DNA from: Peptoniphilus vaginalis
GTDB lineage: Bacteria > Bacillota > Clostridia > Tissierellales > Peptoniphilaceae
Direction: 5' to 3'
DNA: 64,000 nt
NCBI RefSeq assembly: GCF_900176605.1
Contig: NZ_FXLP01000004.1
Coordinates: 124,001-188,000 of the forward strand
In this document: positions 44,703 to 53,111 of the stretch, in pieces
Layout: every line of letters starts with the position of its first letter
Numbering within the stretch: position 1 is the stretch's first letter
Notes under the pieces: generated by a model
Databases searched by the model: none
What the model saw: only the letters and a program-made list of their open reading frames with translations
Told to the model about the DNA's origin: nothing
Position numbers and translations under genes: made by a program

Positions 44703-45047
44703 TTACTTTATCGCCAAGCTAACTTTTATTGCTGCGTCAATCTCTCCAATAACATCCTTGTCGAATTTACCGATCTTCTCTCTCAACCTTTTTTTGTCGA
44801 TTGTCCTCAGTTGCTCCAGAAGAATTACAGAATTCTTGGGCAGCGGAACATCTTTAGCTTTCACATTAACATGGGTTGGTAGCTTCGCCTTGTTAAGTTG
44901 AGATGTAATTGCAGCTACAATTAAAGTAGGCGAATATTTGTTTCCAATGTCATTTTGAACAACAACTACGGGCCTAACCCCTCCCTGTTCTGATCCAATA
45001 ACTGGCGACAGGTCGGCATAAAATATGTCCCCTCTTTTTATCATCAT
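44703..45047 (-). CDS. mazF: MazF/PemK-type mRNA endoribonuclease toxin
   Basis: A 114-aa protein of the EndoA (NdoA) type: [30 protein letters not shown] is the conserved N-terminal face, [10 protein letters not shown] follows, and [13 protein letters not shown] closes the family core. It should cut single-stranded mRNA at a short motif. In bacilli mazF follows acpS, alr and its antitoxin gene; here it follows an acpS fusion but neither alr nor an antitoxin frame is present in the 132-base gap. A TATAAT -10 in that gap (45134-45129) suggests its own promoter. Confidence 0.93.
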   Translation of the reverse strand: MMIKRGDIFYADLSPVIGSEQGGVRPVVVVQNDIGNKYSPTLIVAAITSQLNKAKLPTHVNVKAKDVPLPKNSVILLEQLRTIDKKRLREKIGKFDKDVIGEIDAAIKVSLAIK

Positions 45048-45179
45048 AATTTTTCACCTTTTAAGGCAAGAGAGAATTAAAGATTAACCTATTAGCAACC
45101 TTTATAACATTCTATCACATTTCTCCTTATTATATACACTAATCGAAAAATTTTTTGACTTTTTTACTTGCAAATTGCT

Positions 45180-46370
45180 TTACTTTTCTTCAAAAAGTTT
45201 AAATACTTCATCAAGTCCTTCTATTAAGTCTCTTGCCCTTAGGCTGGTCTTTGAATTTTTTCTCGCATAGATGTCACCTGATAGTCCGTGAACATAAACT
45301 CCAAGCCTTGCAGCATCAAACAAGTTGTAATCTTTCATTAGGGCAGAGATTATTCCAGTCAAGACGTCTCCTGATCCTCCTGTTGCCATACCAGAGTTGC
45401 CTGTCCTATTGATGTAAGTTCTCTCTCCATCTGTGACTATTGTTTCATGACCCTTTAAGACTAAGATGACCTTGTATTTTTTTGCAAACTCTTCTGCCAC
45501 TGCCTTGCGATTGCTTTTTATTTCTTCTATAGATAAGCCAGTAAGTCTTGCAAACTCACCCTCATGTGGTGTTAGGATACTTGTAAAATTTTTTCTCTCC
45601 TCTAATAAGTTCAAATTTTTTGACAAGAGGTTAAGACCATCGGCATCAATTAAAAGATTTTTTTCTGTTTTTATTGTTCTCTCAAAAACTTTTTTTCCAT
45701 AAGCTCCTAGTCCCATACCTGGTCCCATGGCTACGGCATCAATCCCTTCAAGGAATTTTTCCATTTCATCTAAGTCATCAAAGGTCTTTGCTATGGGCTC
45801 AATGAATTTTATGGACATGATGTCAAAGATTTCTCTTGGGACTATATTGTAAACTAAACCTGCACCAGACTTTAATGCTACGTTTGATGCAAGGTAAGAC
45901 GACCCAGTCATCCCCATGGACCCACCAATGATTGCAATTTTTCCAAAGTCTCCCTTGTGACCAAAGTCATCTCGATCCTTCCAAAGGGATTTTATTTCTT
46001 CATCTAAAATTATTTCTTCTTCATAATTTTTTTCCATTAAATTTTCTCCCCTTACTCTTGCAACCGCCACTGCGTAGGATCTCTCGTGGCTAATAGATAA
46101 ATCAAAATTCATATCAAAGACTTCTGCGTAAGGGACGTCTCCTCTGTATTTAATTTTTATGTCCTTAAAAGAAATTTTTCCAATGCCAGTGCCAAGGGCC
46201 TTTGCCACAGCTTCCTTGGCAGCAAAAATTCCCCCTGCCCTCTCATAGGCTTCCTTCCTTTTTTTTATTCTTTCAATCTCATCTTCATTAAAAACCTTGT
46301 GAAGAAAATTTTCATTCTCATCCATTAGTTTTTTTATCCTAGAAATTTCTACTATATCTATGCCTAACAT
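45180..46370 (-). CDS. Fusion of holo-ACP synthase (AcpS) and ADP-dependent NAD(P)H-hydrate dehydratase (NnrD)
   Basis: A 396-aa protein. Residues 1-115 are AcpS: MLGIDIVEISRIKK (metal Asp) and FAAKEAVAKALGTG (Glu). It transfers phosphopantetheine from CoA to acyl carrier protein. From about 135 it is the ribokinase-like NnrD that repairs hydrated NAD(P)H: GGSMGMTGSSYLAS, GPGMG, DADGLNLL, LTPHEGEFARLTG and NSGMATGGSGDVLTG. The usual fusion partner, the NnrE epimerase, is missing. Start at the ATG of MLGIDIV; a longer frame overlaps the tyrS T-box. It is divergent from tyrS. Confidence 0.92.
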   Translation of the reverse strand: MLGIDIVEISRIKKLMDENENFLHKVFNEDEIERIKKRKEAYERAGGIFAAKEAVAKALGTGIGKISFKDIKIKYRGDVPYAEVFDMNFDLSISHERSYAVAVARVRGENLMEKNYEEEIILDEEIKSLWKDRDDFGHKGDFGKIAIIGGSMGMTGSSYLASNVALKSGAGLVYNIVPREIFDIMSIKFIEPIAKTFDDLDEMEKFLEGIDAVAMGPGMGLGAYGKKVFERTIKTEKNLLIDADGLNLLSKNLNLLEERKNFTSILTPHEGEFARLTGLSIEEIKSNRKAVAEEFAKKYKVILVLKGHETIVTDGERTYINRTGNSGMATGGSGDVLTGIISALMKDYNLFDAARLGVYVHGLSGDIYARKNSKTSLRARDLIEGLDEVFKLFEEK

Positions 46371-46380
46371 CTCATCACCA

Positions 46381-46409
46381 TTGACTTTTATTTTATTTTC
46401 GATTATTAT
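46381..46409 (+). promoter_or_regulatory. tyrS promoter
   Basis: TTGACT, 17 bases, TATTAT; start predicted near 46416. Confidence 0.65.
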
Positions 46410-46417
46410 ATCATAAA

Positions 46418-46560
46418 TAGTATGAATATAAGACGTTGAAGATATACAGTAGGCGAAAGCTGAATTACAATATTGGAGTCTGATAATCTTTGAGGCCTCG
46501 GCGAAGAAAGGTGGTACCACGAATGCGTCCTTTCGTTCACGGGGCTCTTTTTATTTTTTT
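46418..46560 (+). promoter_or_regulatory. Compact T-box leader of tyrS
   Basis: The T-box AGGTGGTACCACG lies at 46509-46521, followed by GCGTCC...GGGGC pairing and a T-rich run. Only about 90 bases lie between the transcription start and the T-box, so stem I must be short. A TAC (Tyr) specifier can be placed at 46466-46468, with GAC/GTC closing pairs around it; a second TAC at 46445-46447 is the alternative. Confidence 0.8.
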
Positions 46561-46570
46561 GGAGGGTTTT

Positions 46571-47797
46571 ATGGAAAATGTATACGATATTTTAAGCGAG
46601 AGAGGTTACTTAGACCAATGCACTTACGAAGATGAGCTAAGAGAAATGCTTGGCAAGGAATCAGTTCCCTTTTACATTGGCTTTGATGCAACTGCTGACT
46701 CCCTAACTCTTGGTCACTTTATCCAAATAAGAGTAATGCAACACATGCAAAGGGCTGGTCACGTTCCTATAGCTTTACTAGGTGGTGGAACTACAACTAT
46801 TGGCGACCCATCAGGTAAGTCTGATATGAGAACTCTTATGGACAGGGAAACTATTAACCACAACGCAAGAAGATTTAAGGAACAAATTTCTAGCTTCTTA
46901 GATTTTTCTGATGGCAAGGGCTACATTGAAAACAACGCTGACTGGTTAACTAAGTTGAACTTCCTAGACTTTGTAAGAGAAATTGGTATCCACTTCTCTG
47001 TTAACAGGATGCTACAATTTGATTGCTACAAGAACAGGATGGAAGGAGGACTTACTTTCTTCGAATTTTCTTACATGCTTATGCAATCCTACGACTACCT
47101 ATACCTATACAGAAAGCATGGCTGTAAGCTAGAAGTTGGTGGCTCTGATCAATGGTCCAACATACTTGGTGGTTATGAACTTGTTAGAAAGCTTGAAGGC
47201 GACAAGGTTTATGCCATGACTTTTAAACTTCTTACTACTGCAGCAGGAATAAAGATGGGTAAGACTATGGCTGGAGCAATTTGGCTCGACCCAGAAAAGA
47301 CTACACCTTACGAAATGTTCCAATACCTAAGAAACTGTGACGACAGAGATGTTATTAAGTTTATGAAGCTTCTTACTATGCTTCCACTTGATAAGATTGC
47401 TGAATACGAAAAATTAGAAGGTGCTGAAATAAACAAGGCAAAAGAAGTCCTTGCTTACGAAGTTGTAAAAGACGTTCACGGAGAAGAAGCCGCTAAGGCT
47501 GCCCTTGATGCATCTCACTCCCTCTTTGGCGGTGACAAGGCATCAGAAGACATACCTGCAACTGAATTTGAAGCTGCAAAGTTTGACGAGCCTGTGGGAA
47601 TCTTAAACCTTATGACAGAGCTTGGACTTATCAAGACAAACTCTGAAGGCAGAAGACTTATCCAACAAGGCGGAGTTAGCATTGACGATGAAAAAGTAAC
47701 TGATCCTAAACTTGAAATCACAAAGGACGACTTCAAGAATGGAGAAATTATTATTAGAAAGGGTAAAAAAGTTTACCACAAGCTTATTATAAAGTGA
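46571..47797 (+). CDS. tyrS: Tyrosyl-tRNA synthetase
   Basis: A 408-aa class I synthetase. The HIGH-like motif is TLGHF, the tyrosine-binding region YIGFDATADSLTLGH, the KMSKS-like loop KMGKT, and an S4 RNA-binding domain ends the protein (EGRRLIQQGGVSIDDEKVTD). Start is the ATG at 46571 after GGAGGG; an upstream ATG frame lies inside the T-box and is rejected. Followed seven bases later by pepD. Confidence 0.96.
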   Translation: MENVYDILSERGYLDQCTYEDELREMLGKESVPFYIGFDATADSLTLGHFIQIRVMQHMQRAGHVPIALLGGGTTTIGDPSGKSDMRTLMDRETINHNARRFKEQISSFLDFSDGKGYIENNADWLTKLNFLDFVREIGIHFSVNRMLQFDCYKNRMEGGLTFFEFSYMLMQSYDYLYLYRKHGCKLEVGGSDQWSNILGGYELVRKLEGDKVYAMTFKLLTTAAGIKMGKTMAGAIWLDPEKTTPYEMFQYLRNCDDRDVIKFMKLLTMLPLDKIAEYEKLEGAEINKAKEVLAYEVVKDVHGEEAAKAALDASHSLFGGDKASEDIPATEFEAAKFDEPVGILNLMTELGLIKTNSEGRRLIQQGGVSIDDEKVTDPKLEITKDDFKNGEIIIRKGKKVYHKLIIK

Positions 47798-47804
47798 GGT
47801 TAAT

Positions 47805-49196
47805 ATGAATTTAGAACCAAAAAAAGTTTTTGATTATTTTGAAGCATTATCACAAATTCCAAGAGAATCTGGTAACGAAAAGGGAGTTTCTGACTTCCTA
47901 AAGAAGTTTGGAGAAGAAAGAGGCTACAAGGTTATTCAAGATGACAGCCTAAACATTATTATGGAGGTCCCTCCTACAAAGGGCATGGAAGACAGACCTA
48001 AGGTCATCCTACAAGGTCACATGGATATGGTTTGTGAAAAGGGCAAGGACTCTAAACATAATTTTGAAACTGACCCAATCGAACTTATTGTCGACGGAGA
48101 TTCTCTTCACGCCAACGACACAACTCTTGGAGCAGACAACGGAATTGGTGTTGCCATGGCAATGGCTCTTGCCGAAGAAGAACACGGTCCATTAAAGATA
48201 ATCGTAACTGTATCAGAAGAAACTGACATGCACGGTGCCAAAGACCTTGAAGCAAAATATCTTGAAGGCAAGTACCTAATCAACATCGACTCAGAAGAAG
48301 AAGGTGTCCTAACAGTTTCATCTGCAGGTGGAAAACTTCTTAAATCAAAATTTGTCTTTAAGGAAGAAGCTTACACTGGCAAGGCCTTTGACCTTCACCT
48401 TCATGGCTTCTTAGGTGGCCACTCTGGTATGGAAATTGCCAACAACAGAGGCAATATGATCAAGGTCATAGCTGAAATTCTTAATAAGCTTGATGGAGCA
48501 AGACTAATTGACATCAACTGCGGAACAAAACAAAATGCCATCCCAAGAGAGGGTAAACTTGTGCTTGTAGCAGACGAAAAAGCACTTAAAGAAGCTATCG
48601 ACTTCGTAAAAGAAAAGTTCAAAGATGTGGCAGGAGAACTTGTAATTGAATGTAAGGAAATTTCTCACGATGGAAAAGTTTTAACTGCTGAGGATACTAA
48701 GAAACTTGCAAACTATCTCTTAGAACTTCCAACTGGCCCACACACTTTCATAAATGAAGCTAAGAAAGTTCTTGAATCATCATCAAACCTTGCAATAGCA
48801 AAAAAAGTTGATGACGCAGTAGAAGTTTTCGTTTCATTAAGATTTGCATCCTCTTCACTTTCTGAAGAATTCGGAAAGATTTACTTGGATATAGTTGAAA
48901 AATATGACTGCCAAGGAGAATTCATAAACCCTTATCCAGAATGGGAATACAGAAAAGAATCTAACTTCAGAGAAATCGTAAAGAAAATCTACAAGGAAAT
49001 AACAGGCAAAGAAATGGAAGAAGAGTTCACACACGGTGGACTTGAATGTGGTGTCTTCTACAAGAAGAATAGCGACCTAGACATTATCTCCATTGGTCCA
49101 GACACTGTTGGAGCTCACACACAAAAGGAAACTCTTTCAATTTCTTCAACTAAGAGGGTCTACGACCACCTTGTAAAAGTTCTAAAGGCTCTTTAA
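47805..49196 (+). CDS. pepD: Aminoacyl-histidine dipeptidase (Xaa-His, M20C)
   Basis: A 463-aa cytosolic zinc dipeptidase. Metal residues: His and Asp in QGHMDMVCEKG (the first near 73), Asp in TLGADNGIGVAMAMA, Glu pair in VSEETDMHGA, and His in THGGLECG. The lid domain covers about 190-390. GAGGT precedes the ATG. Cotranscribed with tyrS, so partly under T-box control; this may link tyrosine or peptide supply to demand (inference). Confidence 0.93.
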   Translation: MNLEPKKVFDYFEALSQIPRESGNEKGVSDFLKKFGEERGYKVIQDDSLNIIMEVPPTKGMEDRPKVILQGHMDMVCEKGKDSKHNFETDPIELIVDGDSLHANDTTLGADNGIGVAMAMALAEEEHGPLKIIVTVSEETDMHGAKDLEAKYLEGKYLINIDSEEEGVLTVSSAGGKLLKSKFVFKEEAYTGKAFDLHLHGFLGGHSGMEIANNRGNMIKVIAEILNKLDGARLIDINCGTKQNAIPREGKLVLVADEKALKEAIDFVKEKFKDVAGELVIECKEISHDGKVLTAEDTKKLANYLLELPTGPHTFINEAKKVLESSSNLAIAKKVDDAVEVFVSLRFASSSLSEEFGKIYLDIVEKYDCQGEFINPYPEWEYRKESNFREIVKKIYKEITGKEMEEEFTHGGLECGVFYKKNSDLDIISIGPDTVGAHTQKETLSISSTKRVYDHLVKVLKAL

Positions 49197-49208
49197 TAAA
49201 ATAAATTT

Positions 49209-49237
49209 ATGGCTGTCAGCTTGACAGCCATTTTTTG
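49209..49237 (+). terminator. Terminator of tyrS-pepD
   Basis: ATGGCTGTC / GACAGCCAT perfect stem with a 5-base loop, then six T. Confidence 0.9.
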
Positions 49238-49271
49238 GTGTATTGAATTCCCAACTTAAGATATAAAAAAA

Positions 49272-49289
49272 GAAACCCACAAGGGTTTC
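49272..49289 (-). terminator. Terminator of the RsbW-like gene
   Basis: GAAACCC / GGGTTTC stem with a 4-base loop, then seven T on the minus strand; it lies 90 bases past the stop. Confidence 0.8.
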
Positions 49290-49379
49290 AAATAATTTCA
49301 TAATAAATTAAAATTCGAAAAAAAATTATAAACTAGGACCTAAGTAAAAATATGTATGGACTTATAAGTCGCAAGTTAT

Positions 49380-49772
49380 TTAAAGATTTTTAATTGCAAT
49401 GACTTCATTTTGATTTAGGATAAGCTGGTCAGTAAGGGCCTCAACAATTAATAGACCTCTACCGTTACACTTTTTTTCTCCACAATCGTACAAGGAGGTG
49501 TCGTGGTTTACGCCTCTGCCCTCGTCAGATACAATAATTTTTAAAGAGTCGTCCTTTAAGACTAACTTTAAACAGACCTTCTTGTTAAGGTCTTCTTGAT
49601 TGCCATGGACTGCTCCATTTATGACAAGTTCATTTAAAATAACTTTTATATCAAATAATTTTTCTTGGTCAGTAATGTAGGGATTTAAATCCATAATGGC
49701 TGAATCCAAAAAGCTCTTTATTAGAGATAAATCGCTATTAACAAAACCCTTAAATCTATATAAAGTATCCAT
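49380..49772 (-). CDS. RsbW/SpoIIAB-like serine kinase-type ATP-binding protein
   Basis: A 130-aa GHKL ATPase domain. The N-box is VILNELVINGAVHGN, the G1 box SDEGRGV, the G2 box CNGRGLLIVEALTD. Anti-sigma kinases of this class phosphorylate an anti-anti-sigma partner; no such partner or sigma factor gene is next to it, so its target is unknown. Start at the ATG at 49772 with GGAGTGAG upstream; the ATG 33 bases earlier has no ribosome site. Confidence 0.82.
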   Translation of the reverse strand: MDTLYRFKGFVNSDLSLIKSFLDSAIMDLNPYITDQEKLFDIKVILNELVINGAVHGNQEDLNKKVCLKLVLKDDSLKIIVSDEGRGVNHDTSLYDCGEKKCNGRGLLIVEALTDQLILNQNEVIAIKNL

Positions 49773-49936
49773 ACTTCTCACTCCATCCACTATGTGAATA
49801 CCCATTAAATTTCAACTTTAAACCCCAAAAGCTTGGCATTGATTAATTTTAAAATTTTACTGTATTATATTTATTAATTTGTTATAATATTATTAAGCTT
49901 GCAAAAAGCATTAATTTTATTAGGAGGAAAAATAAT

Positions 49937-50098
49937 ATGAAAAAATATGAATGTACACTTTGCGGATATATCTATGATCCTGAAGTAGGCGACGAAGATA
50001 ACGGCATTGAAGCTGGTACTGCATTTGAAAATCTTCCAGAAGATTGGGTTTGCCCTCTTTGCGGAGCTGAAAAATCAGACTTCGAACCTGTTGAATAA
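49937..50098 (+). CDS. Rubredoxin
   Basis: A 53-aa one-iron electron carrier. Two Cys knuckles bind the iron: CTLCGY (Cys6, Cys9) and CPLCGA (Cys39, Cys42), with the usual YDPEVGD and PEDWVCP surroundings. TAGGAGG lies before the ATG, and a strong terminator follows. Rubredoxins pass electrons to oxygen- or peroxide-reducing proteins in anaerobes; the partner (rubrerythrin or similar) is not in this window. Confidence 0.96.
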   Translation: MKKYECTLCGYIYDPEVGDEDNGIEAGTAFENLPEDWVCPLCGAEKSDFEPVE

Positions 50099-50108
50099 TA
50101 TTATTACG

Positions 50109-50133
50109 GAAGGCTTCGGCCTTCTTTTTTTTT
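50109..50133 (+). terminator. Terminator of the rubredoxin gene
   Basis: GAAGGC / GCCTTC stem with a TTCG tetraloop and nine T. Confidence 0.93.
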
Positions 50134-50158
50134 ACAAATTTTTACAAAATCTAAATTT

Positions 50159-50260
50159 TTATCCACAATTTTATTTTTTTATCTACATTTGTGGGTTTTT
50201 TTATACTTTTTAATAGCTATCCACAAATTTATTTTCCATTTTTAATTTTATTTATCCACA
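50159..50260 (+). promoter_or_regulatory. Cluster of four DnaA boxes
   Basis: TTATCCACA at 50159-50167 and 50252-50260 (perfect), CTATCCACA at 50217-50225 and TTATCTACA at 50179-50187 (one mismatch each), all in one orientation inside very AT-rich DNA. No dnaA, dnaN or rpmH is near, so I do not call it oriC; DnaA titration or regulation is possible. Confidence 0.65.
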
Positions 50261-50294
50261 ATTACATTGCCTTTTAAAATTTCTACATAAAAAA

Positions 50295-50325
50295 CCGTGA
50301 GAATTTTATAACTTAAATCTCACGG
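50295..50325 (-). terminator. Terminator of the M20 peptidase gene
   Basis: CCGTGAGA / TCTCACGG stem extended by AATTT/AAAT, then six T on the minus strand. Confidence 0.88.
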
Positions 50326-50351
50326 ATTTATTTGTTTATATTTTTAATCAA

Positions 50352-51461
50352 TTAGTCTAACTTCAGATAATCTATAATTGCCCTACTTGTGTTTTCGAGG
50401 TCCTCTAGGACAAGGTACTCCTCTTTCGTGTGGACTTTTTCCATCCCAACACCAACTATAAGGGAGTTAAATCCCTCGTCAGCAAAGAAGTTGGCATCAG
50501 ATCCACCACCAATTATAACTTCTTTTGCATCCACTCCAACATTCTTGTAGGACCTTATTATTTCTTTTGAAAATTCCATGTCACTTGAAACAAGGGCTGG
50601 ATAGTCTAAAGTTTTTTCAAATTCAAAATCTTCTGTCAAGTTCCTTACTATTTGTTGGTATTCTTCTAAAATTTCAAGAACATGATCTTTATCGTGACCC
50701 CTTATTTCTCCAGAAAATTCAACATAGTCTGGCACAACATTTGTTGGGAAATCAGAATTGATATTTGAAATATTTGCTGTTGTAAATTCATCAATCCTAA
50801 GAATCTTAAACTGAGAAATAGCTTTTGCCGCAAGCATTATCGCAGAAATTCCCTTCTCTGGCTCAATACCAGCGTGAGCAGACTTTCCCCTTATCTTAAA
50901 AGTAAAGGTATATGATGTTGGAGCCTTGTATGCCACCTTGTCACAAGAACCTGCATTATCTACTACAATCATATTTTTGGCAGGCTCCATATTTTTATAG
51001 ACTTCCTCCCAATTTATATTTCTTGCACCAAGCATTCCCACTTCTTCTCCTGGTGTAAAGATTGCATAAATATCTCTGTGCTTGTAATTATTTTTCAAAA
51101 TGTAGTAGATGGAATAAAGTATGGCAGCAAGTCCTCCCTTGTCATCTCCACCAAGAGTTGTATTGCCATCTGTTTTCCAAATCTTATCTTCTTTTATAAT
51201 TTTTAAATCTTTGTTAGGTTCAATAACATCCATGTGAGCTGAAAAAGTTATTCCTTCTCCTTCACCCAAAAACTTTGCAAAGATTGTAGGTGCATTGCCA
51301 CCATATTTGTATTGTGACTCATCTAGATAAACTTCTCCCCCAAGTTCTTTTACAAAGTTTATTATATAGTCTGCAACTTTTTCTTCCTTGCAAGAAGGAG
51401 AGTGGATCATTAGTAGGTCTTCAAAAATTTCTAAGAGTTTTTCTCTTTCAAAGTCTTTCAT
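50352..51461 (-). CDS. M20-family metallopeptidase (peptidase T-like)
   Basis: A 369-aa zinc peptidase. Metal motifs: SAHMDVIEP, TTLGGDDKGGLAA, TPGEEVGMLGA, VVDNAG, and the C-terminal histidine in GVGMEKVHTKEE. The dimerisation lid has KIRGKSAHAGIEPEKGISAI. Size and motifs fit the PepT branch that cleaves tripeptides, but related enzymes act on other N-acyl or amino substrates. It lies 9 bases downstream of the membrane protein pair, so its substrate may enter through them. Confidence 0.88.
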   Translation of the reverse strand: MKDFEREKLLEIFEDLLMIHSPSCKEEKVADYIINFVKELGGEVYLDESQYKYGGNAPTIFAKFLGEGEGITFSAHMDVIEPNKDLKIIKEDKIWKTDGNTTLGGDDKGGLAAILYSIYYILKNNYKHRDIYAIFTPGEEVGMLGARNINWEEVYKNMEPAKNMIVVDNAGSCDKVAYKAPTSYTFTFKIRGKSAHAGIEPEKGISAIMLAAKAISQFKILRIDEFTTANISNINSDFPTNVVPDYVEFSGEIRGHDKDHVLEILEEYQQIVRNLTEDFEFEKTLDYPALVSSDMEFSKEIIRSYKNVGVDAKEVIIGGGSDANFFADEGFNSLIVGVGMEKVHTKEEYLVLEDLENTSRAIIDYLKLD

Positions 51462-51470
51462 ATTTCCTCC

Positions 51471-52139
51471 TTATGAATTTTTATTAATAGTTTCAAGTTG
51501 AGTTTTTGCGAAGTAAATAGAAGAGAATACTGTAACTAGAGTTATAAGGAAAGTTGCATTAAAAGGTATTAAGGCAACAAGCTTGGACATAACAAAAGCT
51601 ACAAGTAAGGCAAAAATTCCTGTCTTAAAAGACTTAACAGAAAATTGTGCAAAGATTCCACCATAAAGTGCTGGAATAATAAGAGTTAGAACTTCTTTAA
51701 TGTGTTCTGGCAAGTTCACAATTACTGTTTGAGCAAAAATTGTTGATAATATTACAAAAAATGTTGCAATATAAATTGAAACTGCAATACCTATTGTTCC
51801 CATCATTGAACCTTCATCTGTTCCTTGCTTATATCCTGATCCAGAAATTGCTGATACTGCTGCAGGTATTTTTAAATTAACGCTGTTACCTGATAGAGTT
51901 GACATATATAGGCCTGCTGCCCCAATTATTGGATAGTTAGCAATGGGCTCTGAGAAATAAAAGGCACCTGACACAGACATTTGTGAAACTGCACCTGCTA
52001 TAATGGCTGCTATACCTGGGTTATATCCATAGTAAAAAGTCATAAGCATAGGTGGAAGAAGTACAGCAATCATACCTAGTAGCATTGTAAGTCTTCCAAA
52101 CTTGTGGATTGATTGTGAAAATTTTTCGTAAGCTGTCAT
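51471..52139 (-). CDS. Polytopic membrane protein, partner of DUF5058 protein
   Basis: A 222-aa integral membrane protein with about six helices and no recognised family beyond its company. Gly- and Ser-rich segments (AGAVSQMSVSGAFYF, GAAGLYMSTLSGNS) recall transporter re-entrant loops. It is between the DUF5058 gene (12 bases upstream) and the M20 peptidase (9 bases downstream) in one operon. A two-subunit transporter for a peptide or amino-acid derivative is a reasonable guess. Confidence 0.7.
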   Translation of the reverse strand: MTAYEKFSQSIHKFGRLTMLLGMIAVLLPPMLMTFYYGYNPGIAAIIAGAVSQMSVSGAFYFSEPIANYPIIGAAGLYMSTLSGNSVNLKIPAAVSAISGSGYKQGTDEGSMMGTIGIAVSIYIATFFVILSTIFAQTVIVNLPEHIKEVLTLIIPALYGGIFAQFSVKSFKTGIFALLVAFVMSKLVALIPFNATFLITLVTVFSSIYFAKTQLETINKNS

Positions 52140-52151
52140 TTTTTCTCCCCC

Positions 52152-52853
52152 TTAAAATATTAATTGAGATGCAATGGCACCAATAAACATCGCAAAGGTA
52201 AGACCCCAATCCTTCAACCAAGTGTATCTCTTGCCAAGTTTTTGGCAGATAAACATAATTATAAAGCCAAACACAGTTGCAAAAGTTACCTTTGGATTTG
52301 CCTTTATCTTTGACAAGTTGTCAACACAAAAGTAGGCGAAGGCTCCAAGCATGGCTCCCACAGAAACTGCAGGAAGAAGTGCCTTCCTACCACCTGTGAG
52401 AAGGTGGTTAACTGACTCCATCTTGTGGCCAAAAATTATCATAAAGATTAACCATCCCATTACACCAAGAGCAGGTGTCCAAAGAGCGTTGGCATAAACT
52501 GTTGGGTCCATTGTGGTAGCAAGTTCTGCTCCCATTGCCTTGGCACCAAAGTTTGCAGCCATAGTTTCGTAATTAGTTCCACCAATTACTGACATCCTAA
52601 GGGCTGTGACTGGTGCTCCTAAGGTTACTATAAGCGCAAGTATGGATCCACAAATACCTAGTGCTGGTCCAATAGAGGAGATCCCAGCTGTCACTATTCC
52701 CTTTCTGATTCTCTTCTTATCCATGTTCATTTCTTTTGTAGCCTTGAGGGCCTTTCTCAAAAGATAAGTACCTTGGAAAAGAACTAGGATAATACCAACA
52801 GAACAAACCATATACATAAGTGGACTGTTGGCAAACTGCCATTGATCTTTCAT
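52152..52853 (-). CDS. DUF5058 membrane protein
   Basis: A 233-aa protein with about six membrane helices, fitting DUF5058. A Gly-rich region (ISSIGPALGICGSILALIVTLGAPVTALRMS, about 56-86) and WTPALGVMGWLIFMIIFGHKM are the best conserved-looking parts. First gene of the three-gene unit; ribosome site GGAGG. Function unknown, probably a transporter subunit. Confidence 0.8.
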   Translation of the reverse strand: MKDQWQFANSPLMYMVCSVGIILVLFQGTYLLRKALKATKEMNMDKKRIRKGIVTAGISSIGPALGICGSILALIVTLGAPVTALRMSVIGGTNYETMAANFGAKAMGAELATTMDPTVYANALWTPALGVMGWLIFMIIFGHKMESVNHLLTGGRKALLPAVSVGAMLGAFAYFCVDNLSKIKANPKVTFATVFGFIIMFICQKLGKRYTWLKDWGLTFAMFIGAIASQLIF

Positions 52854-52957
52854 AATTATTCCTCCCTTTTTTGAATAAATTATTGACAGTATAACACAAT
52901 GCTTTCGCTATATAAATCTATACTTAAGTACAATAAATAAAAAGATAAAACAAAAAA

Positions 52958-52977
52958 GACTCCATAATATGAAGTCT
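52958..52977 (-). terminator. Terminator downstream of the alpha/beta hydrolase gene
   Basis: AGACTTC / GGAGTCT stem on the minus strand followed by six T. It lies 135 bases past the hydrolase stop and before the DUF5058 promoter region. Confidence 0.7.
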
Positions 52978-53111
52978 ATATCAAATCTTTCTAACTTTTT
53001 AAAAATATTTGTTAAAAATAATTTTAATTATCTTAGATTTTTAATTTTCAAGTTACAAAAGCCATAAATTTTTCTTTAAGAGATTATTAAAAAATTGGTT
53101 TTTAATACGAT

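Noticed and set aside
46371-46520. Longer AcpS N-terminus on the minus strand
   Set aside because: The extra 50 residues are antisense to the tyrS T-box and unlike AcpS, which begins MLGIDIV.
46490-46570. Longer TyrS N-terminus
   Set aside because: It covers the T-box and terminator; GGAGGG and homology support the start at 46571.
50159-50260. Chromosomal origin oriC
   Set aside because: DnaA boxes are present, but there is no dnaA, dnaN, rpmH or parAB context; reported only as a DnaA-box cluster.
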